DNA of 64,000 nt from Herbaspirillum autotrophicum (lineage in GTDB: Bacteria; Pseudomonadota; Gammaproteobacteria; Burkholderiales; Burkholderiaceae_D): the NCBI RefSeq assembly GCF_001189915.1, contig NZ_LFLS01000013.1, positions 78,839 through 142,838 on the forward strand, in the 5' to 3' direction. Both the position numbers and the translations under genes were made by a program. This document shows, piece by piece, positions 52,636 to 63,149 of this stretch. Below the pieces are notes generated by a model, which saw nothing but the letters and a program-made list of their open reading frames with translations, ran no database searches and had not been told where the DNA came from. The first letter of the stretch is position 1, and every line of letters starts with the position of its first letter.

Positions 52636-53307
52636 TTATCCGGCGGGTCGGCAGACTTTTTTGAAATGCGCTTCCAGGCGTCGCTGCACGCCATGTTCAT
52701 ACAACAGGCACAAACCCCAGTAAATAATTGCGGCGATGCAATAAAAGGTAAATGGCCGGAAGGTTACCGAGATGATGTCGCCGGTATATTTCATCAGTTC
52801 GGCCACGGTAATTACAGAGAGCACCGACGTATCCTTGAACAGACTGATCAGGGAATTGCTGATGCCGGGAATGGCCAGCCGCAGTGCTTGCGGCATGATG
52901 ATGTAGCGCATGGTTTGCATCCGTGTGAGTCCGAGGCTGAAGCCGGCGCCCCACTGACTGCTGCTGACGCCTTCGATGGCACCGCGCATGGTTTCCGACA
53001 GATAGGCACCGGCATTGGCGGTCAACACCAGCGTACCGATCACGATCAGCGGCAAGTCGATACCGGCAGCGCCGAGCCCGAAGTACATCAGGAACGCTTG
53101 AATCAGTTGCGGCGTGCTGCGCATGAAACTGACATACACGTTGGCCAGCGGCGCCAGCAACGGTACGTGCTCATGACGGATCACGGTCACCAGCGCGCCA
53201 ACCGGCAAGCCAAACAGCATGCCGAGCAATGCATACACTAATGTATACAGCGTACCCAGCAAAATCAGATGGCCGGAATCGGCGACGACGGCAAGTAACT
53301 CACTCAT
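52636..53307 (-). CDS. Amino-acid ABC transporter permease
   Basis: A 223-residue permease of the His/Glu/Gln class, with about five membrane segments and the loop EGVSSSQWGAGFSLGLTRMQTMRYIIMPQALRLAIPG (about 114-150). YVSFMRSTPQLIQAFLMYFG is typical. It lies 63 bp downstream of a family 3 binding protein gene. No ATPase gene follows, so the ATP subunit is encoded elsewhere. Confidence 0.87.
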   Translation of the reverse strand: MSELLAVVADSGHLILLGTLYTLVYALLGMLFGLPVGALVTVIRHEHVPLLAPLANVYVSFMRSTPQLIQAFLMYFGLGAAGIDLPLIVIGTLVLTANAGAYLSETMRGAIEGVSSSQWGAGFSLGLTRMQTMRYIIMPQALRLAIPGISNSLISLFKDTSVLSVITVAELMKYTGDIISVTFRPFTFYCIAAIIYWGLCLLYEHGVQRRLEAHFKKVCRPAG

Positions 53308-53370
53308 GGCGTGACGGGAAAATTGACGGACGATGCAGGCATGGCGACGGCTGCTGATTGCACTTGACTG

Positions 53371-54156
53371 TTATTGACCTGGAACCCGGGACGCATCGAG
53401 GCCAAACCAGCGTTGGGAAATTCTGGCGTAAGTACCGTCCGCGATCAGCGCTGCGATGGCGCCATCAATCGCCAATTGAAATTGCGGATTATTCTTTTTG
53501 AAGGCAATCCCCTGCCGCTGCGCGTCGCCGACGGTAGCGGCGGCGCGCAAGGGCAACCGCGCTTCCTGCATCATGTAGGGCACCAGCAAGCGATCATTGA
53601 GCGCGGCATCGATACGACCGTTGGCCAGATCCTGCAAGTTGAGCGGCGCCGAGGTATAGGTCTTGACTTCAATGCCGCCGATGGCATTCAGCGTTTCGGC
53701 GTAACTGCTGCCTTGCCCGACACCGACCCGCTTGCCTTTGAGACTGGCCAGCGTCGGATAGCTGGCCGCATCGTCCTGGCGCAAGATCAGTTGCGCCACC
53801 GAATAGGTATAGGGGCGGGAAAATGCGAATTCGGCCTGACGCTTGGGCGTCATGGTGACCTGCGAAATGATGACGTCGTATTTGCCGACTTGCAGACCGG
53901 CCAGTATGCCGGCCCACTCGGTCGCCACAAATTCCGGCTTGACGCCGAGCCGGGCCGACAGGGCGCGCGCGAATTCAACATCGAAGCCGGTCAGCTCACC
54001 GCTTTTCTTATCCTTGTAATTGAATGGCGGATAAGTGCCTTCGGTTGCGATCCTGAGCACCCCGCGCTGTTTCACCATATCCAGCAAATCCGCAGCACGC
54101 GCGGTCATCGATAAACTCAGGACACAGATCGCCAGTGCGATTTTTCCGGACAGCAT
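53371..54156 (-). CDS. Amino-acid ABC transporter binding protein (family 3)
   Basis: A 261-residue periplasmic protein with a signal peptide ending at ARA-A (about 21). The SBP3 pattern is RGVLRIATEGTYPPFNYKDKKSGELTGFDVEFARALSARLG, with the ligand-binding GYDVIISQVTMTPKRQAEFAFSRPY-like segment after it. Cystine, glutamine or arginine binders have this form. The gshA gene follows downstream in the same direction, which might hint at cysteine or cystine supply, an inference only. Confidence 0.87.
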   Translation of the reverse strand: MLSGKIALAICVLSLSMTARAADLLDMVKQRGVLRIATEGTYPPFNYKDKKSGELTGFDVEFARALSARLGVKPEFVATEWAGILAGLQVGKYDVIISQVTMTPKRQAEFAFSRPYTYSVAQLILRQDDAASYPTLASLKGKRVGVGQGSSYAETLNAIGGIEVKTYTSAPLNLQDLANGRIDAALNDRLLVPYMMQEARLPLRAAATVGDAQRQGIAFKKNNPQFQLAIDGAIAALIADGTYARISQRWFGLDASRVPGQ

Positions 54157-54352
54157 GCTTACACCCCCGACAAGTCAATTGAACCGGGCGCAATATACTG
54201 GAAAATCGTGGTGTTTTTTACAAGGATGCGGCCGCGCTGAACGAAGCCTTGCAACAATCACAAAGCGACCATGCCGGCCTAGAATTTATTCACGCAACGG
54301 CCACCATCCCTGACGGCATCGGCCGCTCAGGGACCGCTTTTCAGGAACCGGC

Positions 54353-55948
54353 TCAGACGCTGATATTGCCGAGGGTGCTGGCGCGATAAGCCGCCACGAA
54401 GGTATCGAAGTCACCGGTCTGGGTGCGCTCGATATCATTTTGCGCGGACAGTGATGCTGCCACTGCAGCAGCAAACTCTGCAGTCTGTTGCGGCGTCAGC
54501 GGTCGCGCCAGAAATTGTGCGGCCTGTTGCCGGCTGTTCTGCAATGCGAACGCGGCAAATGAATTGTGGTGCTCACGCACCTCGCGCAATACCCGCGCCG
54601 CCGGCGTCAGCTCCACATCGTGCAATTTTTCGCGTTGCGCAGCCAGCGCCCGGGCGTGCTCCGTACCGCCGGATTGCGCATCCAGCAAGGCCGCGACCGG
54701 CTGCATGCGATCCAGCAATTCCAGTCCCCAGGCTTGCAAGCCGATGGCTTGTCCGTCGCGCTGCAATTGCAGGCCGGGACGACGCCCCTGCTTTACCGTG
54801 TCGGCAAAATTATGACGATTCTCGTGCCCCTCGTCTTCCGAGGTCAGCGAGCTTTGTTCCAGCGCGATGAAATGCAGGAACACATCCAGGAAGCGTGAAG
54901 TCAGCAAACTGATGCCGAGCGGCTCGAACGGATCGATATCCATGCAGCGCACTTCGACATACTGCACCCCGCGCGCCGACAGCGCCTGCACCGGACGCTC
55001 GCCGCTGTAGATGACGCGCTTGGGCCGGATCGACGAGTAATACTCGTTTTCGATCTGCAGGATATTGGTATTGATTTGTATCCATTCGCCGTCGCGTTTG
55101 GTGCCAATTGCCTCATACGCCGGGTACGGCTGGCTGACTGCCTGCGACAGGCTTCTGATATAGCTCGACAGATTGTTGTAGTGCGGCGTGATACCGGCCT
55201 GGGCGTTGCTCTGATAACCCAGATCGCTCATGCGCAGGCTGGTGGCATACGGCAGATACAAGGTATCGTCGCTCAGGGTCTCCAGCTGATGCGGACGGCC
55301 GCGCAGGAAATTGGTGCTCAATGCCGGCGACGCCCCGAACAGATACATCAGCAGCCAGCTGTAGCGGCGGAAGTTGCGGATCAGCGCGATATAGCTTTCC
55401 GACTGGTAGTCGCGACGCGATACCGAGCCATCGACCTCGGTATCGATCCCGCGCAACAATTCCCAGATATCTTCATTGAGCGAAAAATTGTAGTGAATGC
55501 CGGCGATGCATTGCATGGTCTTGCCGTAGCGCAGGGCCAGCCCGCGCCGATAGACATGTTTCAGCATGCCGATATGGGAAGTGCCATACCAGGCAATCGG
55601 AATCTCGGATTCGGGCGGCAACTCGCCCGGCATCGATTCATTCCAGAGGATTTCGCCCTGCAATTGCGGATGAACGAAACGGTGAATCTCGTCGAGACGT
55701 TGCAAAGCGGTGGCGATATCGTGCTCGGCCGGGGTGATGAACTCCAGCAGCGACTCCGAGTAATCGGTAGTGATCTGCTCATTGGTCAGCGCCGAACCGA
55801 GGGCGGCCGGATGTGGCCGGGATGACAATTGACCGGTCGCGTCGACCCGCAACGTCTCTCGCTCCACTCCCCGCAAGCCAAGGGCCAGCAAGCCCCGGTG
55901 CGCCGGGCTGGCAAGAAGCGTAAGACGGCGAGTCAACAAATCGGTCAT
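54353..55948 (-). CDS. gshA: Glutamate-cysteine ligase
   Basis: A 531-residue class I (gamma-proteobacterial-type) glutamate-cysteine ligase catalysing the first step of glutathione synthesis. The early [12 protein letters not shown] (about 24-35), [13 protein letters not shown], and [36 protein letters not shown] are family hallmarks. [15 protein letters not shown] lies near 330. The ATG is followed by a hydrophobic N-terminus without a signal peptide. With gor at the other end of the window, two glutathione genes are present but not linked. Confidence 0.93.
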   Translation of the reverse strand: MTDLLTRRLTLLASPAHRGLLALGLRGVERETLRVDATGQLSSRPHPAALGSALTNEQITTDYSESLLEFITPAEHDIATALQRLDEIHRFVHPQLQGEILWNESMPGELPPESEIPIAWYGTSHIGMLKHVYRRGLALRYGKTMQCIAGIHYNFSLNEDIWELLRGIDTEVDGSVSRRDYQSESYIALIRNFRRYSWLLMYLFGASPALSTNFLRGRPHQLETLSDDTLYLPYATSLRMSDLGYQSNAQAGITPHYNNLSSYIRSLSQAVSQPYPAYEAIGTKRDGEWIQINTNILQIENEYYSSIRPKRVIYSGERPVQALSARGVQYVEVRCMDIDPFEPLGISLLTSRFLDVFLHFIALEQSSLTSEDEGHENRHNFADTVKQGRRPGLQLQRDGQAIGLQAWGLELLDRMQPVAALLDAQSGGTEHARALAAQREKLHDVELTPAARVLREVREHHNSFAAFALQNSRQQAAQFLARPLTPQQTAEFAAAVAASLSAQNDIERTQTGDFDTFVAAYRASTLGNISV

Positions 55949-56067
55949 GCAATCATCCTCTGCTCATATTAGTTGCGGGAGCATAACCGAAAATGAAAAA
56001 GTGCGTCGTCGGCCACCGGGAAACGCAAAGCATGGTCAAGTTGACAATAAATGCCTGTCAAATCCGC

Positions 56068-56946
56068 TCACTCCCCGACCTTGTCGCTCGGATAACGAAA
56101 AGAATCGCGCAAAAAATAACTCATCGGCAATTTCAGCGATTGCGCGCCGGGACCGCTGGCTGCGGTAAACCATTTATCGTAGATTTTGTAGATTTCGCCA
56201 TCGTTGATCAGCCGCACCATCTCGGCGTCGGCCATCGCCTTGAGCTGGATGTCGCTCTTGCGCAGCATGACCGCATAAGACTTCACCGCCAGCGAATTGC
56301 CGGTGATCAGGTACGCAGACGGTTCGGGGATTTTCAACATCAGGTTGTGCAAGATCGCCTCATTGCCGGCCAGCGCCGCCACTTTGCCGCTGACCAGCAT
56401 GGCCATGGCGTCGTCGTAATACAGCGTTTCATGCATCACCATATCCAGCACCCGGGAATAATTGCGCAATTTGACCAGCTCACTCTGGGCGGTGGCCTTA
56501 ACGGTGACAATGCTCTTGTTGCGCAGATCGGTCCAGGCCGAAATATCGCTGTCACGGCGCACGATCATTTTGACGCCGTCAATGAAGTACGGAATCGTAA
56601 AGGCGAATTCCTGCCGCCGTTCGGCATTATTCGAGGTGGTCCCGCATTCGATATCGGCCCGGCGCTCGCGCAACGCGGTAAAGCGCGTCAAGCCATTGAC
56701 CGCAACAAACTCGGATTTCAACTGCGGCAGTTTCAATTCGCGCTGTACCCGGCTGACGATCTTGCTGCAGATATCGATCGCATAGCCAACCACCCGCTGG
56801 TTTTGATCCAGGGTCGAAAATGGCGCCTGGCCGCTGCGATAGGCCACTTTCATGGTCTGGGTGGCACGAATTCGGTCCAGTGTTTCTTCCGCTTTCAACG
56901 AGATCGTCACCAACAAACCCGCCATCAGCAGTGCGCTGCGCATCAT
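56068..56946 (-). CDS. Family 3 extracellular solute-binding protein
   Basis: A 292-residue periplasmic binding protein with a signal peptide (MMRSALLMAGLLVTISLKA, about 1-19). The SBP3 opening is ETLDRIRATQTMKVAYRSGQAPFS, with ADIECGTTSNNAERRQEFAFTIPYF after it, as in glutamate/aspartate binders (GltI-like). GGAGGG precedes the ATG at 5-8 nt. No permease or ATPase is adjacent, so it is an orphan. It is divergent from folD. Confidence 0.85.
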   Translation of the reverse strand: MMRSALLMAGLLVTISLKAEETLDRIRATQTMKVAYRSGQAPFSTLDQNQRVVGYAIDICSKIVSRVQRELKLPQLKSEFVAVNGLTRFTALRERRADIECGTTSNNAERRQEFAFTIPYFIDGVKMIVRRDSDISAWTDLRNKSIVTVKATAQSELVKLRNYSRVLDMVMHETLYYDDAMAMLVSGKVAALAGNEAILHNLMLKIPEPSAYLITGNSLAVKSYAVMLRKSDIQLKAMADAEMVRLINDGEIYKIYDKWFTAASGPGAQSLKLPMSYFLRDSFRYPSDKVGE

Positions 56947-57112
56947 CCACCCCTCCTTCTCTGCCGGCCGCTTCCGTATTACCCATCCGCTGCATTTCTG
57001 CACCAGTCGCCAGCGTAGCAGAAGGATGCCGGCGGCCGCACAAAATGTTGCACAAAACACATTGCAAGGCGCCGACTGCATACACCGCGTCAGTGTTTGA
57101 TCTGGCGCGCCT

Positions 57113-57118
57113 TATAAT
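57113..57118 (+). promoter_or_regulatory. -10 element of folD
   Basis: A perfect TATAAT, 33 bp upstream of the folD ATG, in the 205-bp divergent spacer. No recognisable -35 is seen at 16-18 bp. Confidence 0.5.
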
Positions 57119-57151
57119 GTCGGGATTATCACTTTTCACAGTCTGCACAAC

Positions 57152-57997
57152 ATGCCAGCCCAACTGATCGACGGAAACCTGCTCTCCCAACAACTGCGCG
57201 CCGATGTCGCCAAACGCGCCGCCGCCCTCACCGCGCAAGGCAAACAACCCGGCCTGGCGGTGATTCTGGTCGGCGACAGCCAGGCGTCCCAGGTTTATGT
57301 GCGCAACAAGGTAAAGGCGTGCGAAGACAACGGTCTGTACTCGGTGCTGGAAAAATACGACGCCAACCTGAGCGAAGCGGATTTGCTGGCGCGCATCACC
57401 GCCCTCAACGCCGACCCGAAAATCAATGGCATTCTGGTGCAGTTGCCGCTGCCGGCGCATATCGATGCGCACAAGGTGATCGAAGCGATTGCCGCAGAAA
57501 AGGATGTCGACGGTTTCCACGTCAGCAATGCCGGCCTGCTGATGACCGGCCAGCCGCTGTTCCGCCCGTGCACGCCCTACGGCGTCATGAAAATGCTGGA
57601 ATCGATCAGCTTCCCGGTGCGCGGCGCCAACGCGGTTGTGGTCGGCGCGTCCAACATTGTTGGCAAGCCGCAGGCAATGTTGCTCTTGCAAGCCGGGGCA
57701 ACCGTCACTATCTGTAACTCCAAGACCCGTGATCTCGGACAGCATACGCGTCAGGCAGATATTCTGGTGGTGGCCACCGGCAAGCGCAACATCGTCACCG
57801 CCGACATGATCAAACCCGGCGCAGTCGTCATCGATGTCGGCATGAATCGCGACGATAACGGCAAGTTGTGTGGCGATGTCGACTTCGCCAATGCCAAAGA
57901 GGTTGCAGGCTACATCACCCCCGTGCCCGGCGGCGTCGGGCCGATGACCATCACCATGTTGCTGGTCAACACGATTGAAGCCGCCGAACGAACCTGA
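57152..57997 (+). CDS. folD: Bifunctional methylenetetrahydrofolate dehydrogenase/cyclohydrolase
   Basis: A 281-residue one-carbon enzyme. Family motifs are [17 protein letters not shown] (about 46-62, containing the catalytic Lys), [12 protein letters not shown] (about 92-103), and the NADP segment [13 protein letters not shown] (about 164-176). The terminal [16 protein letters not shown] completes the signature. Length and order are standard. Confidence 0.95.
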   Translation: MPAQLIDGNLLSQQLRADVAKRAAALTAQGKQPGLAVILVGDSQASQVYVRNKVKACEDNGLYSVLEKYDANLSEADLLARITALNADPKINGILVQLPLPAHIDAHKVIEAIAAEKDVDGFHVSNAGLLMTGQPLFRPCTPYGVMKMLESISFPVRGANAVVVGASNIVGKPQAMLLLQAGATVTICNSKTRDLGQHTRQADILVVATGKRNIVTADMIKPGAVVIDVGMNRDDNGKLCGDVDFANAKEVAGYITPVPGGVGPMTITMLLVNTIEAAERT

Positions 57998-58016
57998 ATA
58001 CGGATCTGAACCCACT

Positions 58017-60095
58017 ATGACCACCACCCCGACTACCCCTGCTGCAGCCAATCCCTTGCTCGACTTTTCCGGGCTGGCCCGCTTTGATGCGATCCGTCCC
58101 GAACATGTGACGCCGGCCATCGACGACTTGCTGGCCGGCACCGATGCACTGGTAAAGGCGCTGGAAGCGCCGATGGCGAGCGTGACCTGGCAAAATTTTG
58201 TCGAGCCGCTGGAAAACGCTACCGAGAAACTGGGCCGGGCGTGGAGTATCGTCGGGCATCTCAATTCGGTGGTCGATACGCCGGAACTGCGCGCCGTCTA
58301 CAACGAAAACCAGCCGCGTCTGGTCGAGTTCTGGACCGCGCTGGGTCAGAATCTGGCATTGTTCGAAAAATACAAGGCCTTGCAGGCCGGTCCGGAATAC
58401 GCGGGCCTGTCGGCAGCGCGCAAGAAAGTCATCGACAATGCAGTGCGCGATTTCCGCCTCAGCGGCGCGGAACTGGCCGATGACCAAAAAGAGCGCTTTG
58501 GCGAAATTCAGGAAAAGCTGGCGGCCTTGACGACCCGTTTTTCCGAAAACATTCTGGACGCCACCAATGACTTCGGTCTGCTGGTGGAAGACGAAGCCGA
58601 ACTGTCGGGCCTGCCTGAGGATGTACGGCAGGCAGCGCGCGCCGCGGCAGAAAAAGACGGCAAGCCCGGCTACAAGTTCACGCTGCACTTCCCTTCTTAT
58701 TTCCCGGTACTGCAATACGCCGACCAGCGTTCGCTGCGCGAGAAAATCTATCGCGCCAACGCCACCAAGGCTTCCGAGCTCGGCGCCAAACCGGAATGGG
58801 ACAACACCGACAACATGACGCAAATTCTGGCCTTGCGCCATGAAGAAGCCGCCATGCTGGGTTTTGCCAACTATGCCGAATTGTCGCTGGTGCCGAAGAT
58901 GGCGCAGTCGCCGCAAGAAGTCATCGCCTTCCTTGAAGACCTGGGTCGCCGCGCCCGTTCGTATGGCGAAAAAGACTGGACCGAATTGCGTGCCTTTGCC
59001 AGGGAACAACTGGGACTGGATACGCTGGAAGCCTGGGACACCACCTATGCATCGGAAAAGCTGCGCGAACAGCGCTATGCGTTTTCGGAACAGGAAGTCA
59101 AACAGTACTTCCCGGAACACAAGGTGGTCAACGGCCTGTTCCAGCTGATCCAGCGCCTGTTCGGCGTCAACATCAGCACCGACAGCGCGCCGGTATGGCA
59201 TCCCGACGTCAAGTTTTTCCGCATCGAACGCGACGGCAAGCTGGTGGGTCAGTTCTATCTCGACTTGTACGCGCGCAGCGGCAAGCGCGGCGGCGCCTGG
59301 ATGGATGATGCCCGTGCCCGGCGTCTGACCGGCAATGGCATACAGACACCGATTGCCTATCTGGTCTGCAATTTCACCGAGCCGGCAACCGTCGATGGCG
59401 TGCGCAAGCCAGCCTTGTTTACCCACGATGAAGTAATCACGCTGTTCCATGAATCCGGCCACGGCCTGCATCACATGCTGACGCAAGTCGATGAAGTCGG
59501 CGTCTCCGGCATTTCCGGGGTCGAATGGGATGCGGTCGAACTGCCATCGCAGTTCATGGAAAACTTCTGCTGGGAATGGGATGTTCTGCAACACCTGAGC
59601 GCCCATGCCGATACCGGCGACACCCTGCCGCGCGCCCTGTTCGACAAGATGATCGCCGCCAAGAACTTCCAGTCCGGGCTGCAAATGTTGCGTCAGGTCG
59701 AATTCTCGCTGTTCGACATGCATATTCACTATGACATGGCGCCTGGCACCAGCGTGCAGGATGTCATCAACCGCGTGCGCGAACAGGTGGCCGTGGTGCG
59801 CCCGCCTGCCTTCAACCGCTTCCAGCATTCGTTCAGCCACATTTTCTCGGGTGGTTATGCGGCTGGCTATTACAGCTACAAATGGGCCGAAGTGTTGTCG
59901 GCTGACGCCTACGGCGCATTCGAAGAAGCCGCTGCTGCCGGTGGCAACGTGGTCTCGATCGAAACCGGGCAACGCTTCCAGCGCGAGATTCTGGCGGTCG
60001 GCGGTTCGCGTCCGGCGCTTGAATCATTCAAGGCCTTCCGCGGCCGCGAACCGAGCATCGATGCCTTGCTGCGCCACAGCGGCATGGCCGCCTGA
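58017..60095 (+). CDS. prlC: M3-family oligopeptidase A
   Basis: A 692-residue cytoplasmic zinc metallopeptidase. The catalytic HESGH motif is in ITLFHESGHGLHHMLTQ (about 476-492), with the third ligand Glu in VEWDAVELPSQFMENFCWEW. The N-terminal helical region and length match E. coli PrlC/OpdA (680). ATG at 58017 is 19 bp after folD stop; an upstream in-frame start would overlap folD. It degrades oligopeptides, including signal peptide remnants. Confidence 0.93.
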   Translation: MTTTPTTPAAANPLLDFSGLARFDAIRPEHVTPAIDDLLAGTDALVKALEAPMASVTWQNFVEPLENATEKLGRAWSIVGHLNSVVDTPELRAVYNENQPRLVEFWTALGQNLALFEKYKALQAGPEYAGLSAARKKVIDNAVRDFRLSGAELADDQKERFGEIQEKLAALTTRFSENILDATNDFGLLVEDEAELSGLPEDVRQAARAAAEKDGKPGYKFTLHFPSYFPVLQYADQRSLREKIYRANATKASELGAKPEWDNTDNMTQILALRHEEAAMLGFANYAELSLVPKMAQSPQEVIAFLEDLGRRARSYGEKDWTELRAFAREQLGLDTLEAWDTTYASEKLREQRYAFSEQEVKQYFPEHKVVNGLFQLIQRLFGVNISTDSAPVWHPDVKFFRIERDGKLVGQFYLDLYARSGKRGGAWMDDARARRLTGNGIQTPIAYLVCNFTEPATVDGVRKPALFTHDEVITLFHESGHGLHHMLTQVDEVGVSGISGVEWDAVELPSQFMENFCWEWDVLQHLSAHADTGDTLPRALFDKMIAAKNFQSGLQMLRQVEFSLFDMHIHYDMAPGTSVQDVINRVREQVAVVRPPAFNRFQHSFSHIFSGGYAAGYYSYKWAEVLSADAYGAFEEAAAAGGNVVSIETGQRFQREILAVGGSRPALESFKAFRGREPSIDALLRHSGMAA

Positions 60096-60253
60096 ACAAC
60101 GCCGGCAACCACCACCGGTGCATGATCTTGTCATGCACCGGTTTTGCTTTGCAGCGGAAGTGACTATACTGCCTGCAAGGCTTTTATCAGTTGCTCAACC
60201 GCAGCCGGACAGCAACCATTGCACTCCGCCCATTCATCATTAGCAGGCCCGGT

Positions 60254-60682
60254 ATGACCCGCATCGATTTCCACAGCAATGTCCCCAATAAAATGGCCTA
60301 CGCCTGCCGCCTGGTACGCAAGGCGCGTGCGGCGCAATTCCGCATCGTGCTGCTGACCCGCGACCGCAGCGAAATGGCAGCGCTCGATCAAGCCTTGTGG
60401 ACCTTCTCGGAACAAGACTTCGTGCCGCACGTCAACGCCGGCAGCCCGCTGGCGGAACAGACACCGGTGCTGCTGACCAGCGCCGAAGACGATGCCATTC
60501 CGGCGTTGCCGCATCACCAGATCCTGATCAATCTGTCGGGCAGTACGCCGGAACACTTTGCCCGCTTCGAACGCATGTTTGAAATCATTTCCGCCGATGA
60601 CAGCGATAAAGCTGCGGGGCGTGATCGTTATCGTTTTTACAAGGAACGCGGTTACCCACTCAGCCACTTCGTCGCCGAGTGA
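60254..60682 (+). CDS. holC: DNA polymerase III chi subunit
   Basis: A 142-residue clamp-loader accessory protein. It opens MTRIDFHSNVPNKMAYACRL, followed by LDQALWTFSEQDFVPHV and ILINLSGSTPEHFARFERMFEII, the usual chi-subunit pattern that contacts SSB. It ends YRFYKERGYPLSHFV. It precedes a disordered protein by 16 bp. Confidence 0.9.
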   Translation: MTRIDFHSNVPNKMAYACRLVRKARAAQFRIVLLTRDRSEMAALDQALWTFSEQDFVPHVNAGSPLAEQTPVLLTSAEDDAIPALPHHQILINLSGSTPEHFARFERMFEIISADDSDKAAGRDRYRFYKERGYPLSHFVAE

Positions 60683-60698
60683 TGCACCGCCCGCGCGC

Positions 60699-61352
60699 AT
60701 GAACCATACCCCTCCCGACAATGGCATTCCGCTGCTGACGGAAATCATTCCCGTCACCCCGACGCCACCGTCCGCCGGCAGCCAGCATCCCCAACAACCG
60801 GCAGCGTTTGCGCCGGAACCACCCGGCTTCAATCAAAACGATATCGATCAGTCCGGTTCGGATCAGCGCGATTTCCATCACGCCAACGCCAATAACGCGA
60901 ACTTCGATCAACAGAACTCCAGTCAACCGGGCTTCCATCAGCCGAACTTCAATCAACCGGGTTTCAACCAACACTTCGCACCGAATTTCACTCCCAGCTT
61001 CAATCCGGCCTTCAGTCCCGACTTCAACCTGAACCTGCCGCCCGACCTTGCTCCGCAATCTTCATACGCGCCCCCGGCATATGCGCACACTGAACAGCCG
61101 GCGCCGTCATTGCAGCCGCAACAACTGGAACAGATGCGCCTGGAAATTCAGGAAAGCGTGATGCAAACCGTACTCGGTCATATCGACAGCGTCTTGCATG
61201 AGCACCTGCAAGATCAGTTGGCCATCGTGCTCGACAATCTGGCCGACATGTTGAAGGTGCGCGTCAAGGCCAGCATGGAGCAGGCGCTGGTTGCCAGCGT
61301 GGCGCAGGCGGTGGCGGAAGAAATGGCAAAATTCGACAATTCAAAAAAATAA
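60699..61352 (+). CDS. FNQ-repeat disordered protein with C-terminal helix
   Basis: A 217-residue protein I cannot assign to a function. Beta-proteobacteria often carry an uncharacterised protein directly after holC, and this one holds that position. Residues about 40-115 are rich in Asn, Gln, Phe and Pro, with degenerate repeats of the type F-N/H-Q-P-G/N (GFHQPNFNQPGFNQ), resembling FG-like disordered tracts. Residues about 135-215 form a long amphipathic helix (LEQMRLEIQESVMQTVLGHI) likely to oligomerise. The start lies 16 bp after holC, so they are probably co-expressed. Confidence 0.7.
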   Translation: MNHTPPDNGIPLLTEIIPVTPTPPSAGSQHPQQPAAFAPEPPGFNQNDIDQSGSDQRDFHHANANNANFDQQNSSQPGFHQPNFNQPGFNQHFAPNFTPSFNPAFSPDFNLNLPPDLAPQSSYAPPAYAHTEQPAPSLQPQQLEQMRLEIQESVMQTVLGHIDSVLHEHLQDQLAIVLDNLADMLKVRVKASMEQALVASVAQAVAEEMAKFDNSKK

Positions 61353-61556
61353 ACATTTATCTCATTTATTTTGTTTTTAAAACACGGAAACCAACCCGCT
61401 GTTTAAAAATAGAAAAATAGTTACCACTATTGAATACCTAAACAATCCAGAACTTCTTACAATGCCAGTCATTGAACAGGGACTGAACTTGCGCCCGGCG
61501 ATTACCGCCAGACACCCCGGCCAAGACAGCATGGCGTTGTATTTAAGGAGAATGTG

Positions 61557-62867
61557 ATGAAGGTCATCGTACTGGGAGCAGGCATTATCGGCACCGCGTC
61601 CGCGTGGTTTCTGAAAAAAGAAGGTTACGACGTCACCGTCATTGATCGTCAGCCTGGTGCTGCGCAGGAAACCAGCTTCGCCAACGGTTGTCAGATTTCC
61701 GTCTCGCATGCGGAGCCATGGGCCAATCCATCGGCGCCGATGAAGGTGTTGAAGTGGCTCGGCAAAGAAGATGCGCCGCTGCTGTATCGCTTCCGTCCGG
61801 AATGGCTGCAGTGGAAATGGGCGCTCAACTTCCTGCGCGAATGCACACCCGCCCGTACCGATGAAAACATCCGCCAGATCGTGGCGCTGTGCGAATACAG
61901 CCGCCAGACCCTGATGGCGCTGCGCGCCGAAACCGATATCCAGTACGACCATCTGACCCGCGGCATTCTGCACTTCTATACAGAAGCAAAGGAATTCGAA
62001 CTGTCATTGCCATCAGCCAAGCTGATGCGCGATCTCGGTTGCCCGCGTGAATCCATCAGCGCCGATGAAGTGATCAAGATCGAACCGGCACTGGCCAGCA
62101 TCCGCGACAAGATCGTCGGCGGCGACTACACTGCCACCGATGAATCAGGCGACGTCTACAAGCTCACCACCGGTCTGGCGAAAAAAGCCGAAGAAGCCGG
62201 CGTCGACTTCCAGTTCAATACCACCATCACGCGCCTGATCACCGAAGGCAGCGGCGCGTCGGCCAAGATCACGGCAGTGGAAATCATCGATGGCGAAGGC
62301 CGTCATCGCGTGCTGCGCGCCGATGCCTTCGTGGTTGCCATGGGCAGCTTCTCCGAACCGCTGCTCCGGCCGCTCGGCATCAATCTGCTGCTGTATCCGG
62401 GCAAGGGCTATTCGGCCACTTATCAGGTCACCAATCCGGATGCCGCACCCACCGTATCACTCACCGATGATGGCTACAAGCTGGTGGTATCGCGCCTGGG
62501 CGACCGCCTGCGCGTGGCCGGCACCTGCGAACTCAATGGCTACACCCGCGAATTGAACACCACCCGTTGCGAAGCGATTACGCGCCGCACCCGTGAACTG
62601 TTCCCGGACGGCTGCGATTACAGCAACCCGGTGTACTGGACCGGCCTGCGTCCGCTGACGCCATCGAATATTCCTTACGTCGGCAAGACCAAGTTCAGCA
62701 ACCTGTTTCTCAATACCGGTCACGGTACGCTGGGCTGGACCATGGGCTGCGGTTCCGGGCGCGCGATTGCCGAAATCATTGCCGGTCGTCAGCCGGAAAT
62801 CGATTTCGGTTTCACCGGCATGCCACGCAAGGCGCCGCCGCGTCTGTTGACGCAAGCTACGGCCTGA
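61557..62867 (+). CDS. dadA: D-amino acid dehydrogenase small subunit
   Basis: A 436-residue FAD-dependent dehydrogenase oxidising D-alanine and other D-amino acids to keto acids at the inner membrane. It opens with VIVLGAGIIGTASAWFLKKEGYDVTVIDR (about 3-31). ANGCQISVSHAEPWANPSAP and WTGLRPLTPSNIPYVGKT are DadA hallmarks, and GHGTLGWTMGCGSGRA closes the FAD site. ATG at 61557 follows AAGGAG at 6 nt; a GTG one codon earlier is rejected. The 204-bp spacer upstream (61353-61556) is AT-rich with no gene seen. Confidence 0.93.
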   Translation: MKVIVLGAGIIGTASAWFLKKEGYDVTVIDRQPGAAQETSFANGCQISVSHAEPWANPSAPMKVLKWLGKEDAPLLYRFRPEWLQWKWALNFLRECTPARTDENIRQIVALCEYSRQTLMALRAETDIQYDHLTRGILHFYTEAKEFELSLPSAKLMRDLGCPRESISADEVIKIEPALASIRDKIVGGDYTATDESGDVYKLTTGLAKKAEEAGVDFQFNTTITRLITEGSGASAKITAVEIIDGEGRHRVLRADAFVVAMGSFSEPLLRPLGINLLLYPGKGYSATYQVTNPDAAPTVSLTDDGYKLVVSRLGDRLRVAGTCELNGYTRELNTTRCEAITRRTRELFPDGCDYSNPVYWTGLRPLTPSNIPYVGKTKFSNLFLNTGHGTLGWTMGCGSGRAIAEIIAGRQPEIDFGFTGMPRKAPPRLLTQATA

Positions 62868-62908
62868 TCTGCGCGGAGATTGCTCCGCAGCATCATCCAT
62901 TGAAGATC

Positions 62909-62935
62909 ACAACGCACCGCCTGCCGGTGCGTTGT
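62909..62935 (+). terminator. Hairpin terminator after dadA
   Basis: ACAACGCACCG (62909-62919) pairs perfectly with CGGTGCGTTGT (62925-62935) around a 5-nt loop. The following sequence has only a short T stretch. The rest of the spacer to 63149 shows no gene. Confidence 0.65.
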
Positions 62936-63149
62936 CGCTTTACCAACATCACCCTCCATCGCGCCGGTTGAGCACGAACTGCCTTTGATCTGCATTAAGT
63001 CGGGCCATGACGCTTGGTGTAAAATCAGCCCCATTCCTCGCCGCAGCACGGCATGTTGATCACCCGCTGCGGACGCTATCCAGACATCCCGCCAGGCGCC
63101 GTTGCTATCCGGCGCCAAGCTCGCGGAGCACCAGTTTAAGGACATTGCA

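Noticed and set aside
57975..58016. Earlier start for the M3 peptidase inside folD
   Set aside because: ATG at 58017 matches the family N-terminus, and the extension would overlap folD without a ribosome site.
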